A DNA stretch of 64,000 bases from Shinella yambaruensis (GTDB lineage: Bacteria; Pseudomonadota; Alphaproteobacteria; Rhizobiales; Rhizobiaceae). How positions within the stretch are numbered: position 1 is the stretch's first letter; each line of letters starts with the position of its first letter. The translations under genes were made by a program, and so were the position numbers. The stretch covers positions 34,351 to 98,350 of the forward strand of contig NZ_JALJCK010000018.1 of assembly GCF_022899355.1 (NCBI RefSeq). The letters run 5' to 3'. This document shows, piece by piece, positions 1-9,198 of this stretch. Under the pieces are notes generated by a model, which saw only the letters and a program-made list of their open reading frames with translations, had not been told where the DNA came from and did not search any database.

Positions 1-2
1 CG

Positions 3-3000
3 GCTGAATCCTTAGGCATACTTGGCAGGCCGGAATCAGCAATTGAAATTCTAAAGAATGCGGCGCTAACAAGATCAAGCGCTGAAGTATTCAAGAATAT
101 TATAAGCAAAGCCAGGCTTGTCCACGATATAGATAGCGTGGACGCGGCGGCCCGGGCGCTGAGGAAGATCCATGGCGAGGCCGGCGACGCCGAAGCGCTC
201 CTGGCCCTGGAGCGCCTGGTCGCTGCTTCTCCCCGGCAGGAGATGCGCAGCCGCCTTCCGCGCGTTGCCGGCATCATGGATGAATTCACAACGGCAAGCT
301 ACGCGCCGGAATGCATCTATCTGCCTCTGAACCCGCGGACAGCCTGCCAGCAGATCAAGAACTTCCGGCCGGATTTCGTTTTCGTGGAATCGGCCTGGCA
401 CGGCAATGACGGCGCCTGGACCAGGATGGTCAGCACGGTTTCGGACGAATTGCGGCAGATGCTCGAATGGTGCCGGTCACACGGCGTTCCGACCGTGTTC
501 TGGAACAAGGAGGACCCGGTCCACTACCATTCATTCCTGGACACGGCATCGCTGTGCGATCTGGTTTTCACCACGGACATCGACTGCGTTCCGTCCTACA
601 AGGACGCGCTCAAGCACGACAACGTCTATTTCCTGCCCTTTGCGGCGCAGCCCCTCTTCCATAATCCCCTGGCGACCCTGGAGCGCAAGGATGCGTTCAA
701 TTTCGCCGGATCGTACTATCTGCGCTATCCGCAACGCCAGCGCGACCTGGCGACCATCCTGGATACGGTGGGCGGCTTCAAGCCGGTCGAGATCTATGAC
801 CGCAACCATGGCCGAGAGCATCCCGACTACAAGTTCCCGGATCGCTACCAGCCGCTCATCCTGGGGAAACTGCCGTTTTCGGAGATCGACAAAGCCTATA
901 AAGGCTACCGCTACGGCATCAACATGAACACGATCAAGCAGTCGCAAACCATGTTCGCCCGCCGCGTGTACGAGCTGATGGCGTCGAACACGGTCGTGGT
1001 CAGCAACTTCTCGCGCGGGGTCCGCACGATGTTCGGCGACCTCGTGCTCTGCTCGGACAATCGCGGGCAGCTGGCGACGGCGCTGGAGGCCTTGACCGGG
1101 GACGATACACACTATCGCAAGTTCCGCCTGCTCGGCCTGCGCAAGGTGATGCAGGAGCACAGCTACGCGGCGCGCATGTCCTACATCCTTTCCAAGGTTC
1201 GCCGTTCTCCGGTGCAGCCGGATGACGCAAGCGTCGCCCTGTTCGCCGCGGCGCACGATGCGGATGCGGTTGCCCGGCTTGCCGCTGCATCCCGTGCGCA
1301 ATCCCATAGGGATCACAGGCTCTACCTTCTGGCCCCCGGCGGCGCGCCGGAACTCACCGGGCCGCAGATATCTGCCCATGACAGCCTGGAGTCATTGGTT
1401 GCGGATGTCCTGCGCAACAAGGACGGCTTTGCGTTCTTCGGCCTGCTCCACGACCGGGATCACTACGGGGCGAACTATCTGACGGACCTCGTCCTGTCCC
1501 GGCGCTACAGCACGTCGGATGCCGTGGGCAAGGGATGCCATTTCGACCTGCGCGACGGCGAGCCACGCCTTTGCCAGGAGGAGCAGCGCTACGGCTTCGT
1601 GCAAGCCCTGCCGATGCGGGCCGCCCTGGTGCGAAGCCGGCATCTGACGGCGGAGGCGATCCGGGAGATGCTGGACGCTCCCGAAACGGCCGCCATCTCG
1701 GATCCGGGGCTCCGCCTGCTGGCGGTCGACGAGTTCAACTATTGCCGCGACGGCGCCGGCGACGGGCAGGCCGAGGCCATGGCAGCCGATCTCGACATCG
1801 CGTTCCAGGGTATAGAGCTCGATACGTTCTATTCCATCGCGGAATCGCTGAAGCCGGCCTCCCGCCGGATGCGCTCCTCGGCCAGGGCCGGGCTGACCAT
1901 CCATGACATGGCCTCGAAGCTCACCGGTACCGCGCAATTGAAGGTCGCCGTCGAGGGGGACGAGCTGCGTGTGGTTTCCCGGCTGGCCAGGGACAAGCAC
2001 GCCTATCTCTGGATGAGGGAATTCTACAACCGCGAAACGCTGGATCTGTTCGAGCAGAGCATGATCCATTTCCAAATGGAGAGCGACACCCAGGGTGCAT
2101 CTCTGGCTTGCGAATATTACACGAATGGCCGCGAGAAACTCGGCCATACCATGTTGAAAGCCGGCGGAAGCCATGCTCTGGCGATCCCGGTGGAATGCAC
2201 ACGGCTTCGTTTCGGTTTTCGGGTAGCAGGTCCCGGAACACTGCGGATCGGCGGAATGTCCTTCGGCGCGGACAGGGCGATATCCCCGGTGGTGGCAGGA
2301 CCTTCGGATATGCTGGTCCTGACCAAGCAGTACCCTTCCTACGAGGACCTCTACCGATACGGCTTCCTGCATAGCCGCGTCCGTGCGTACCGGCAGAACG
2401 GGGTCGGGGTCGATGTGTTCCGGCTCAATCCCGGCATCGAGAAAAGCTACGACGAATTCGAGAACATCGACGTGGCCAGCGGCGACGAGGCGCTTCTCGA
2501 CGCGACGCTGGCGACGGGCCGCTACCGGCATGTCCTGGTGCATCTGCTGGACCACGGCATGTGGCGGGTGCTGGCGAAATACCTGGACCGTGTAAAGGTC
2601 ACGATCTGGATTCATGGGGCCGAGATTCAAGCGTGGCAACGCCGCGCCTTCGAGTTCCCGCATATGAACCCCAAGGATATCGAGCAGCAGAAACGGCGGG
2701 CCGCCTCCTATCTGGCCCTGTGGCGCGAGGCCTTCCAGACCGAGAGCGCCAATCTGCACTTTGTTTTCGTGTCTGAAACCTTGCGCCGCGAGGCGACCGA
2801 CGATGTGGGCATCGCTCCTCCGCCGGAGCGGACCTCGATCATCCATAATTACATAGACGGTGATATATTCCGCTACGACCCGAAGGATTCGGAACATCGG
2901 AAGAAGATCGTCTCGATCCGATCGTACAGCTCGCTCAAATATGCGAACGACCTGACGACGCAGACCATTTTGGAACTGTCGAAACGCCCCTTCTTTAAGG

Positions 3001-3434
3001 AACTTACATTCCATCTGGCGGGCGATGGGGCCTTGTTCAAGGAAACGAATGCACCGTTGCGCATGTTTGACAATGTCATCTTGCATCAGGGCTTTCTCAA
3101 TCATACCGAAATTGCCGCACTGCAAAAAAGCAATGGCGTCTTCCTCAATCCGACAAGATGGGACAGCCAGGGTGTCTCGCGCGACGAAGCAATGGCTTCG
3201 GGCCTCGTTCCCGTCACCTCGGCCGTAGCGGCGGTGCCAGAGTTCGTTGACGAAAGCTGCGGCCTGCTCGCGCCGGCAGAGGATCATCTCGGCCTCGCCG
3301 CAGCGATCGAGAAACTCTATTACAGTCCGGATCTGTTCGCCCGCCTCTCCCGCGGCGCCGCCGAAAGAGTGCGCAACCAGTCCGGTTTCGAGCAAACCAT
3401 CGCGCGCGAGATCGCGTTGATCAAAAGACGATAG
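3..3434 (+). CDS. Multidomain glycosyltransferase (CgeB-like, GT2-like and GT4 modules); 5' end lies outside the window
   Basis: The frame is open to the left edge, so the gene is 5'-truncated by the window; a GTG at 138 is an internal in-frame alternative. Counting residues from 138, residues 40-350 resemble the CgeB/DUF3880 glycosyltransferase type (WNKEDPVHYHSF, FNFAGSYYLRYP, RRVYELMASNT). Residues 365-560 look like a degenerate GT2 fold (YLTDLVLSRRY). Residues 590-715 look like a beta-sandwich of unknown role. Residues 720-1098 are a GT-B GT4 domain with the acidic EX7E-like segment SRDEAMASGLVPVTS. The CgeB and GT2-like parts match the architecture of the protein at 14766-16673, so the two are probably paralogues. 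It is probably a cytoplasmic sugar transferase for surface glycan; donor and acceptor cannot be told. The family calls come from motif recognition, not a search. Confidence 0.8.
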   Translation, partial: AESLGILGRPESAIEILKNAALTRSSAEVFKNIISKARLVHDIDSVDAAARALRKIHGEAGDAEALLALERLVAASPRQEMRSRLPRVAGIMDEFTTASYAPECIYLPLNPRTACQQIKNFRPDFVFVESAWHGNDGAWTRMVSTVSDELRQMLEWCRSHGVPTVFWNKEDPVHYHSFLDTASLCDLVFTTDIDCVPSYKDALKHDNVYFLPFAAQPLFHNPLATLERKDAFNFAGSYYLRYPQRQRDLATILDTVGGFKPVEIYDRNHGREHPDYKFPDRYQPLILGKLPFSEIDKAYKGYRYGINMNTIKQSQTMFARRVYELMASNTVVVSNFSRGVRTMFGDLVLCSDNRGQLATALEALTGDDTHYRKFRLLGLRKVMQEHSYAARMSYILSKVRRSPVQPDDASVALFAAAHDADAVARLAAASRAQSHRDHRLYLLAPGGAPELTGPQISAHDSLESLVADVLRNKDGFAFFGLLHDRDHYGANYLTDLVLSRRYSTSDAVGKGCHFDLRDGEPRLCQEEQRYGFVQALPMRAALVRSRHLTAEAIREMLDAPETAAISDPGLRLLAVDEFNYCRDGAGDGQAEAMAADLDIAFQGIELDTFYSIAESLKPASRRMRSSARAGLTIHDMASKLTGTAQLKVAVEGDELRVVSRLARDKHAYLWMREFYNRETLDLFEQSMIHFQMESDTQGASLACEYYTNGREKLGHTMLKAGGSHALAIPVECTRLRFGFRVAGPGTLRIGGMSFGADRAISPVVAGPSDMLVLTKQYPSYEDLYRYGFLHSRVRAYRQNGVGVDVFRLNPGIEKSYDEFENIDVASGDEALLDATLATGRYRHVLVHLLDHGMWRVLAKYLDRVKVTIWIHGAEIQAWQRRAFEFPHMNPKDIEQQKRRAASYLALWREAFQTESANLHFVFVSETLRREATDDVGIAPPPERTSIIHNYIDGDIFRYDPKDSEHRKKIVSIRSYSSLKYANDLTTQTILELSKRPFFKELTFHLAGDGALFKETNAPLRMFDNVILHQGFLNHTEIAALQKSNGVFLNPTRWDSQGVSRDEAMASGLVPVTSAVAAVPEFVDESCGLLAPAEDHLGLAAAIEKLYYSPDLFARLSRGAAERVRNQSGFEQTIAREIALIKRR

Positions 3435-3453
3435 GCGGCATGGCAATGACGGT

Positions 3454-3468
3454 CGGCCATCTTGGCCG
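3454..3468 (+). terminator. Possible weak hairpin after the glycosyltransferase gene
   Basis: CGGCCA and TGGCCG form a perfect 6-bp stem with a 3-base loop 20 bases after the stop codon. There is no clear T-run behind it, so a terminator role is doubtful. Confidence 0.2.
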
Positions 3469-3527
3469 TCGATCTTATCCACTGCCGGCTGCCCTGTGGG
3501 ACAATAGGCTCCGAAAGGAGATCACCC

Positions 3528-4958
3528 ATGGAAACCACCGCACATCTCGCATTGCCCTACATCATGCCCTCGCAGGCGCAGAAGCACGTCACCCATAACG
3601 AGGCGCTGCGCATGCTCGATGCCCTGGTCCAGCTTTCAGTGGCCGACCGGGTCCGGACGGTCCCGCCGCCCGCGCCCGCGGAGGGCGACCGCCACATCGT
3701 CGGGCCTTCCGCGCAGGACGCATGGGAGGGGCGGGACGGCCAGGTCGCCGCCTGGCAGGACGGCGCCTGGGCTTACTTCCAGCCCGCCGAGGGCTGGCAA
3801 GCCTGGGTGGAGGAGGAGCAGAGCCTGCTGCTGTTTAACGGCGGGCAATGGGGACCGCCCGGTGGCACGTTCCAGAACCTTGCCATGGTCGGGATCAACA
3901 CCACCGCCGATGCAACCAACCGCCTGGCGATCGCCGGCGATACCGTGCTGCTCAATCATGACGGCGCCGGCCATCGGCTCAAGATCAACAAGGCCGCGCC
4001 CGGCGACACAGCGAGCCTGCTGTTCCAGACCGGCTTTTCCGGGCGCGCCGAGATGGGCACGGCCGGCGACGACGATTTCCATGTCAAGGTGAGCGGCGAC
4101 GGCGCGACCTGGAGCGAGGCGATCGTCATCGATCGCGGGACGGGCGCCGTCTCCTTCCCCAATACGCACCTTCAGGGCGGGCGCGAGCGGCTTGTCGCCG
4201 ACCGCATCTATTACGTCCGCACCGACGGCAGCAACGGCAATGATGGGCTGAGCAATTCGGCCGCCGGCGCCTTCAAGACCGTCCAGCATGCGATCGACAT
4301 TGCTTACGGCACGATCGACCTCGGGCCGCATCACGTCACCATCCAGCTCGGCGACGGCGTCTACGACGGCAGCCTGCAGATCCAGGCGCCGCATGTCGGC
4401 TCGGGCACGATCACGCTTGCCGGGAACGCGGGCACGCCGGCCAGCACGGTCGTCGCGCGTTCCGCCCCGTTCAACTACGCGCTCCACGTCACCGGCGGCG
4501 CGGAGATCACGATAAGGGACTTCGAGATCAGGTCGGCCTCGAACACCGTGCTGGCCACCTTGGGTGGAAAAGTGCGGGTGCGCTCCGGGATGCGCTTCGG
4601 CCTGAATGCCAGCGCCAGTTCCGCGCAGCTGCTCGCCCAGACCAACGGCATCATCGATGCCGGGACCGCCAGCTATGCCGTAGTCGGCAATGCCGGATGG
4701 CACTACCGCGCCCTGATAGGCGGGGTAATCAGCGCGTCGAACGCCGTGGTCGACGTCTCCGGCCGCAATTTCGCGACGGCCTTCGCACAAGGCGAGCGGC
4801 TGGGCATCGTCAGTGCGCTCAGCGCGTCCTTCACCGGCTCGGCGACGGGCAAGCGCTACGCTGCCTTCCTCAACGGTGTCGTCTTCACGAGCGGCGGGCC
4901 GAATCTTTTCCCCGGCGACACCGCCGGCACTACAGAGAGTGGAGGGCAATATGGCTGA
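3528..4958 (+). CDS. DUF2793-type protein with a C-terminal beta-helix-like region
   Basis: Start chosen at the ATG preceded by AAAGGAG (3514-3520), 22 codons inside the longest open frame; this gives 476 residues. Residues 1-110 resemble DUF2793 (PYIMPSQAQKHVTHNEALR, then a tryptophan-rich stretch), a domain seen in phage or gene-transfer-agent-like tail-associated proteins of alphaproteobacteria. From about residue 225 the phrase YYVRTDGSNGNDGLSNSA followed by regular short strands rich in Gly, Ser, Val and Ile resembles the opening of right-handed beta-helix proteins (pectate-lyase-like fold). No signal peptide is visible. No other phage genes surround it; the neighbours are glycan genes and heparinase-family proteins. 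A glycan-binding or glycan-cleaving surface role is possible but unproven. It ends 8 bases before the convergent heparinase gene. Confidence 0.75.
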   Translation: METTAHLALPYIMPSQAQKHVTHNEALRMLDALVQLSVADRVRTVPPPAPAEGDRHIVGPSAQDAWEGRDGQVAAWQDGAWAYFQPAEGWQAWVEEEQSLLLFNGGQWGPPGGTFQNLAMVGINTTADATNRLAIAGDTVLLNHDGAGHRLKINKAAPGDTASLLFQTGFSGRAEMGTAGDDDFHVKVSGDGATWSEAIVIDRGTGAVSFPNTHLQGGRERLVADRIYYVRTDGSNGNDGLSNSAAGAFKTVQHAIDIAYGTIDLGPHHVTIQLGDGVYDGSLQIQAPHVGSGTITLAGNAGTPASTVVARSAPFNYALHVTGGAEITIRDFEIRSASNTVLATLGGKVRVRSGMRFGLNASASSAQLLAQTNGIIDAGTASYAVVGNAGWHYRALIGGVISASNAVVDVSGRNFATAFAQGERLGIVSALSASFTGSATGKRYAAFLNGVVFTSGGPNLFPGDTAGTTESGGQYG

Positions 4959-4966
4959 GTTCAGAA

Positions 4967-6781
4967 TCAGCCGAACATGCTTGCGTCTAGACGGTAGTGG
5001 TCGATGGAAAGACAAGATCCGTCAAACGTAATTTTCGCCCTGGCCTCTCGAAAAGAAAACAACCATGCAATCAGGCCGACATCACGAAAAGCAGGCATCT
5101 TCTCCGGCTCAATATCGACGGTCAGCGACATCTGGCCGCGGGATCCCCGCAGACGCGTGATCTGGCTGGCTTCGAAAGCGAGCTGCGGCGAAGAGACGAA
5201 GATCAACGGCTCCGCCTCGTCTGGGGCGTGCAGGCTCGCCACGCCGTTCTCCACCAACCAGCCGCAGTCACGATGGCCGTGCCATGTGTAGCGCAGGCTC
5301 TGGAGAACGGAGGCCGTGAGATGGTCGCACACCACCACGTGCTCCCGTCCCAGAAGCCAGACCGTGCGCGCCAGCCTACCGATACCCGCCCCGGCCGGGT
5401 ATGACGGCGTCAGGTCGAGATGGGCGACCCGGACGTCGTCGGCCGGCTGTTCAAGGCGTCGTTCCGTCAACCGCTTGCTGATCTGGGCAAAACCGTTGAT
5501 GACCGGTGCGTTGTGCGCCTGCGGTCCCGTGGTGAATTGTCGCTCGGCCGTGTCGAGATATTGCTGATAGCCGGCGTCATCGATCACCCAGCGTCCGCGC
5601 GTGCCGATCACGAGGCTACCGTTGTCGCAATGAACATGGCCCATAGGAGACTTCGAGGCGCCAACGGCGACGGCAACGTCAGCACGCTCCCATCCCGACC
5701 GCAACACGAGGGCGTAGTTGACGTCCAGTATAGTCTGATTCGGTGGGACTGGCTGCCGTGTCGTCGCCGTATCGGACGCCGCCTGTTTCAACGCGGCAAG
5801 AGCATCGACACGCAGATGGCGTGGGTCACATCCTTGAAGATACCATGCGCGCAACGGATCTGGCTTGAGCGCCTGGAGCTTTGCCTGAGCCGAAATGTGG
5901 AAAGGCATCTCGCGTGGCTCGACGTCGCCGAGTTCCGCCACATGTACAAGGTCGCCCGGTACGGCCAGCCCATAGGATTGGACCAGCGTGTCACCGAAGC
6001 GGGGATGGTCGAAGAAAACATTGCGCTCCTCTTCGGGCAGGCCTGCCAGCCAGTCGGCGACGAAGTCCATTACGTAGCCGTCATAGCTGACCGTTTCGGT
6101 AACCCCGCGCCAACGCAGAGTCAGTAGCGCCCCGACGAGGATTTTCGCGCGCCGATCCAGCCTCGCTGCCGCCGGATGATCCGCAAGCCGGGCGGCGCAG
6201 GCCGTGGCCAGCGTGGCGATGAGGGTGATGTTGTGCAAGTGCTTGTGGGGTTCCGGCGCTTCAATAAGCGTCTTGCGATCGGAGAACGTTCCGTGAAGCC
6301 GATTCGACCAGGGCAGCATCTCATCGACTGCGCGACCGAGCCCCACATGCAGCGCGCGTCGCAACGCGTCGTCCGGCCACGCCCATTTCGCCGCCACACA
6401 CATCGTGCGCACGCTATGCGCGAAGGCGAGATAGGCGCGACGGGCATCACAGCGCGTGTGAAGATAGCCCGGCCAATCGCACAACGCTTCCAGATCGATC
6501 CGTGCCGCCGCGGCCGCATCGGTGTCCGCATTCCATTCGGCGGCAAGGCCGAGCGCACTGATCCGCTCCTCGAGCGCCCAGCTCATCCATATCGCCCATG
6601 GATAGGCCGCGCTGAACCCACGAACCGGAACCGCCGGATGATCCAGAACCCGGATCGGAAGCGGCCAGACGAGGCGATGCCTGATCCGATAAAAATCGAC
6701 GAACAGATGCCTGCGCCCCTTGAAGGCGTTCGCACGGCGGACAATCTCCTGCTCCCACGCCCGTTCGGTCGTCATTCCCAT
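4967..6781 (-). CDS. Heparinase II/III-family protein (downstream gene of a leftward unit)
   Basis: 604 residues. The C-terminal half carries the heparinase II/III-type barrel/beta-sandwich signature GHVHCDNGSLVIGTRG followed by WVIDDAGYQQYL, the place where family members keep a catalytic or metal-binding histidine and the DpG turn. The N-terminal 300 residues are alpha-helical and match the toroid domain of these lyases in style. The family cleaves uronate-containing polysaccharides by beta-elimination; the substrate cannot be read from sequence. No signal peptide is apparent, unlike secreted lyases, so an intracellular or biosynthetic-cluster role is possible. Its start overlaps the end of the next heparinase gene by 10 bases, implying one transcript. 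Base composition is normal GC-rich, unlike the upstream genes of the same unit. Confidence 0.8.
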   Translation of the reverse strand: MGMTTERAWEQEIVRRANAFKGRRHLFVDFYRIRHRLVWPLPIRVLDHPAVPVRGFSAAYPWAIWMSWALEERISALGLAAEWNADTDAAAAARIDLEALCDWPGYLHTRCDARRAYLAFAHSVRTMCVAAKWAWPDDALRRALHVGLGRAVDEMLPWSNRLHGTFSDRKTLIEAPEPHKHLHNITLIATLATACAARLADHPAAARLDRRAKILVGALLTLRWRGVTETVSYDGYVMDFVADWLAGLPEEERNVFFDHPRFGDTLVQSYGLAVPGDLVHVAELGDVEPREMPFHISAQAKLQALKPDPLRAWYLQGCDPRHLRVDALAALKQAASDTATTRQPVPPNQTILDVNYALVLRSGWERADVAVAVGASKSPMGHVHCDNGSLVIGTRGRWVIDDAGYQQYLDTAERQFTTGPQAHNAPVINGFAQISKRLTERRLEQPADDVRVAHLDLTPSYPAGAGIGRLARTVWLLGREHVVVCDHLTASVLQSLRYTWHGHRDCGWLVENGVASLHAPDEAEPLIFVSSPQLAFEASQITRLRGSRGQMSLTVDIEPEKMPAFRDVGLIAWLFSFREARAKITFDGSCLSIDHYRLDASMFG

Positions 6782-8484
6782 TCAAGCGCAAAGGACGTAT
6801 CAAGAGACGACATCGCATGGAAGAATTCGATCGTCCAGGCAGGTTCTATCTTTCCGGCCTGGACGGAGCGCCAGCCAAACGGGCGGGGTTTCGCCACGCC
6901 CTTGGTCAGGCGCATCCGCACGGGAACGATGGCCATGGCGATCGTCAGGGTTCTGCCGCGCCCCGTGATCGTCGCCATACCGAACTCGGGGAGGATCGTC
7001 ACCTTCTTGTCCCCCGGTACTAGGAAGCGCGTGACAAAGGTTTCGCGGCCCTCCCGGAGACTGGAAGCCACCATCTCCATAGCCCTGTCCTCCACAGGAC
7101 TTATGCTGTCATCGAGCCGAAGCGTATGGCGACTGCGATCATAGGTCAGACGCCGTTGGGAATGGAACCCGACAAACATTCCGCTCTCACCGGTGACAGT
7201 GGAGCGCAGTCCATCCGTCTCGTGAGAAACGATGCGGGATTTGCTGCCGACGAGGTCAAGATCGCGGGAGGCTTCGACCCCGAGAGGTGCCGAAAGACTG
7301 TGTGCAGCGGCCGAGCGGAGGTAGATGCGCATAGGATCTTTCGGCTGATGCTTCCACAAACCGCCATCAATGATCCATTCCGCGCCGAAGGCGAACAGCG
7401 AGAAGGCGAGATCGTCATCGTGACGATGATATGTGCTCAAGAAACCGGACTTGAAGACGATGTGAACCGCGCGTGCAAAATCGGCGCCGCCTTTCCAGTC
7501 ACTGCGCAGGATAGTCCAGCCACTTTCGGGCAATACCAGATCGGTCGAAGCAGGAGGCGTGCCCACCTTGCCGCTCTTTACGGCATAGAGGTAGGTAGAA
7601 TACTTTCCAGGCTTCTTAACGGAGAAGATGTCCCTTACCGTGAAGAACGCCGTGTCGCCGATCAAGGGGAGCGTACCGTCAGGACGCGACATGAAGGCAA
7701 GAGCAAGCGCTGCCTTGTCGTACACCTCCTCCGGAAGGCCAACATCCACCTTCGCTCCGTCGTAGGCGGAGAGCCGCTGAATGGCCATTTGCGCCTGCAC
7801 CAGCCCGTAATTCTGGTAACCGGTACTGTTTTCCACATGCCCGCCATCGGGAGCAAACGCGTGACCTATCTCATAGGCAATACGCCGGCGAGCGCATTCG
7901 GTCGCCTTGCCGTCGGCGTCGAAACCGGGAAGCTCCTGCGAAAGTTCGAAAAGGACTAGGCTCTGGTCCAGTCCATGGTTGGTGCCGACGCTGTAGAAAT
8001 CCTCACGCAAAAGGGTTTCAGCATGAATCACAGCAATCCGGCGCAAAAAGGCGATGTCGGCTTCTGCATCCGGATAGCGCCCATGATGCTCTTCAAGCTG
8101 CGCCATAAGGAGAAGGATATTGCGGGCTCGCAAAGCAGTGCCGTGATCGTGCCAAGCCATCGGCGGAGCTGAAGCCTGCTCGGCAAATAACCCCCACCAG
8201 CGGCGTGCATGGCGTATCCCGGCCGTACAACCCGTAACGACTTCCATGCGCCGGTCATAGGCAATGAGTCCAGGTAAGAAAGCCCATTGATGTAGATTCC
8301 ATGTCCATGAACGGTTTTTGAAAGGATCGGCAGACCAATCTACGTCAATCCCTACCTTCCAAATCGGAAAATTCTTTATCTCCCATTCATTATTTTCCAC
8401 AAACCTCCTGCCAATCTCAACAATACTATCCTTATCAAGGTTAACTAGCTCTCTATTAAGGTTTGCTGAAAGTTTATTTTTCAT
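6772..8484 (-). CDS. Heparinase II/III-family protein
   Basis: 570 residues. The N-terminal part has VDWSADPFKNRSWTWNLHQW, resembling the heparinase II/III N-terminal domain opening. Around residues 350-385 it has YHRHDDDLAFSLFAFG followed by WIIDGGLWKH, the conserved His/Asp-rich region of the C-terminal catalytic sandwich. No signal peptide is seen. No convincing ribosome binding site precedes the ATG, and the first 60 codons are AT-rich while the rest is GC-rich, so the composition border of the imported segment falls inside the 5' part of this gene. It overlaps the downstream heparinase gene by 10 bases and follows the acetyltransferase gene after 58 bases. Confidence 0.85.
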   Translation of the reverse strand: MKNKLSANLNRELVNLDKDSIVEIGRRFVENNEWEIKNFPIWKVGIDVDWSADPFKNRSWTWNLHQWAFLPGLIAYDRRMEVVTGCTAGIRHARRWWGLFAEQASAPPMAWHDHGTALRARNILLLMAQLEEHHGRYPDAEADIAFLRRIAVIHAETLLREDFYSVGTNHGLDQSLVLFELSQELPGFDADGKATECARRRIAYEIGHAFAPDGGHVENSTGYQNYGLVQAQMAIQRLSAYDGAKVDVGLPEEVYDKAALALAFMSRPDGTLPLIGDTAFFTVRDIFSVKKPGKYSTYLYAVKSGKVGTPPASTDLVLPESGWTILRSDWKGGADFARAVHIVFKSGFLSTYHRHDDDLAFSLFAFGAEWIIDGGLWKHQPKDPMRIYLRSAAAHSLSAPLGVEASRDLDLVGSKSRIVSHETDGLRSTVTGESGMFVGFHSQRRLTYDRSRHTLRLDDSISPVEDRAMEMVASSLREGRETFVTRFLVPGDKKVTILPEFGMATITGRGRTLTIAMAIVPVRMRLTKGVAKPRPFGWRSVQAGKIEPAWTIEFFHAMSSLDTSFALEWE

Positions 8485-8542
8485 ATCTTATACAAACTTA
8501 TTAAATTCAAAGATACGATAATAATTTTCCTGGATCACATAT

Positions 8543-9181
8543 CTACTCATAAGAGTTCTTTTCCTCCTGTTGAATAAGAGAAATGAACTCCTCCTTCGAC
8601 ATATCGCGGAAATGCGTCCAAAGTCCCTTATATTTGAGGCAATTATCCACCGTTATTCGACTTATCTGCCGCGCCGGAGAGCCAACACACACCGTCAATG
8701 GCGGGACGTCTTGTAAGACAACGGCATTGACTCCGATCACCGCAAATCGACCGACTTCAATAGCACCTAACACCCTCGCCCCTCCTCCAATAAAAGCATG
8801 ATCTGCTATTCTTGGCGCATAGAATTTCTCACCATTATCCAAGACCTTAACGGATCCAGGATTCCCACCCAACGTAATTCCCTGGCCTAAAGCCACGCGG
8901 TTGCCGATAATGCTATTCAAATGAATAACATTAGCAATCCCACCATATGCAAATCGCACATCAAGGCCGAGGCGAGTCTTTGGTGAAAGAACAGTATTAT
9001 GTAAAAGATAGATAAGATTCGTGTACCTTCTTATTAATCTCTCATCACCTAGGTTCACAGCATCCTGCGCTTCAGACCAAAGCTGATAAACTCCCGGTAT
9101 CACATCAATTTCATCACCCAATATCGAAAGCCATCGAGAAAGGTGTTTTCCTCGTCCATTTGGGAAAGAGCCATCAAGCAT
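8543..9181 (-). CDS. Serine-acetyltransferase-like hexapeptide-repeat acyltransferase
   Basis: 212 residues from the ATG at 9181, which is preceded by GGGAGG and lies 17 bases after the upstream stop; longer in-frame starts would run into that gene. The left-handed beta-helix part (about residues 90-180) shows hexapeptide-type repeats and phrases usual for the CysE/serine O-acetyltransferase group: HLNSIIGNRVALGQGITLGG, FIGGGARVLGAIEVG, VIGVNAVVLQDVPP. These enzymes transfer an acyl group from acyl-CoA to a hydroxyl. In this context O-acetylation of a sugar or glycan is more likely than cysteine synthesis, but that is inference. The gene is AT-rich, like its upstream neighbour. Confidence 0.8.
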   Translation of the reverse strand: MLDGSFPNGRGKHLSRWLSILGDEIDVIPGVYQLWSEAQDAVNLGDERLIRRYTNLIYLLHNTVLSPKTRLGLDVRFAYGGIANVIHLNSIIGNRVALGQGITLGGNPGSVKVLDNGEKFYAPRIADHAFIGGGARVLGAIEVGRFAVIGVNAVVLQDVPPLTVCVGSPARQISRITVDNCLKYKGLWTHFRDMSKEEFISLIQQEEKNSYE

Positions 9182-9198
9182 TTTATTATCAACCCTCC

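Noticed and set aside
1392..3482. 696-codon minus-strand frame opposite the left-edge glycosyltransferase
   Set aside because: The plus-strand frame has GT motifs and runs through the whole region; the antisense product has none.
3528..4958. Prophage
   Set aside because: Only one phage-type domain is present; no integrase, portal, capsid or lysis genes were seen nearby.
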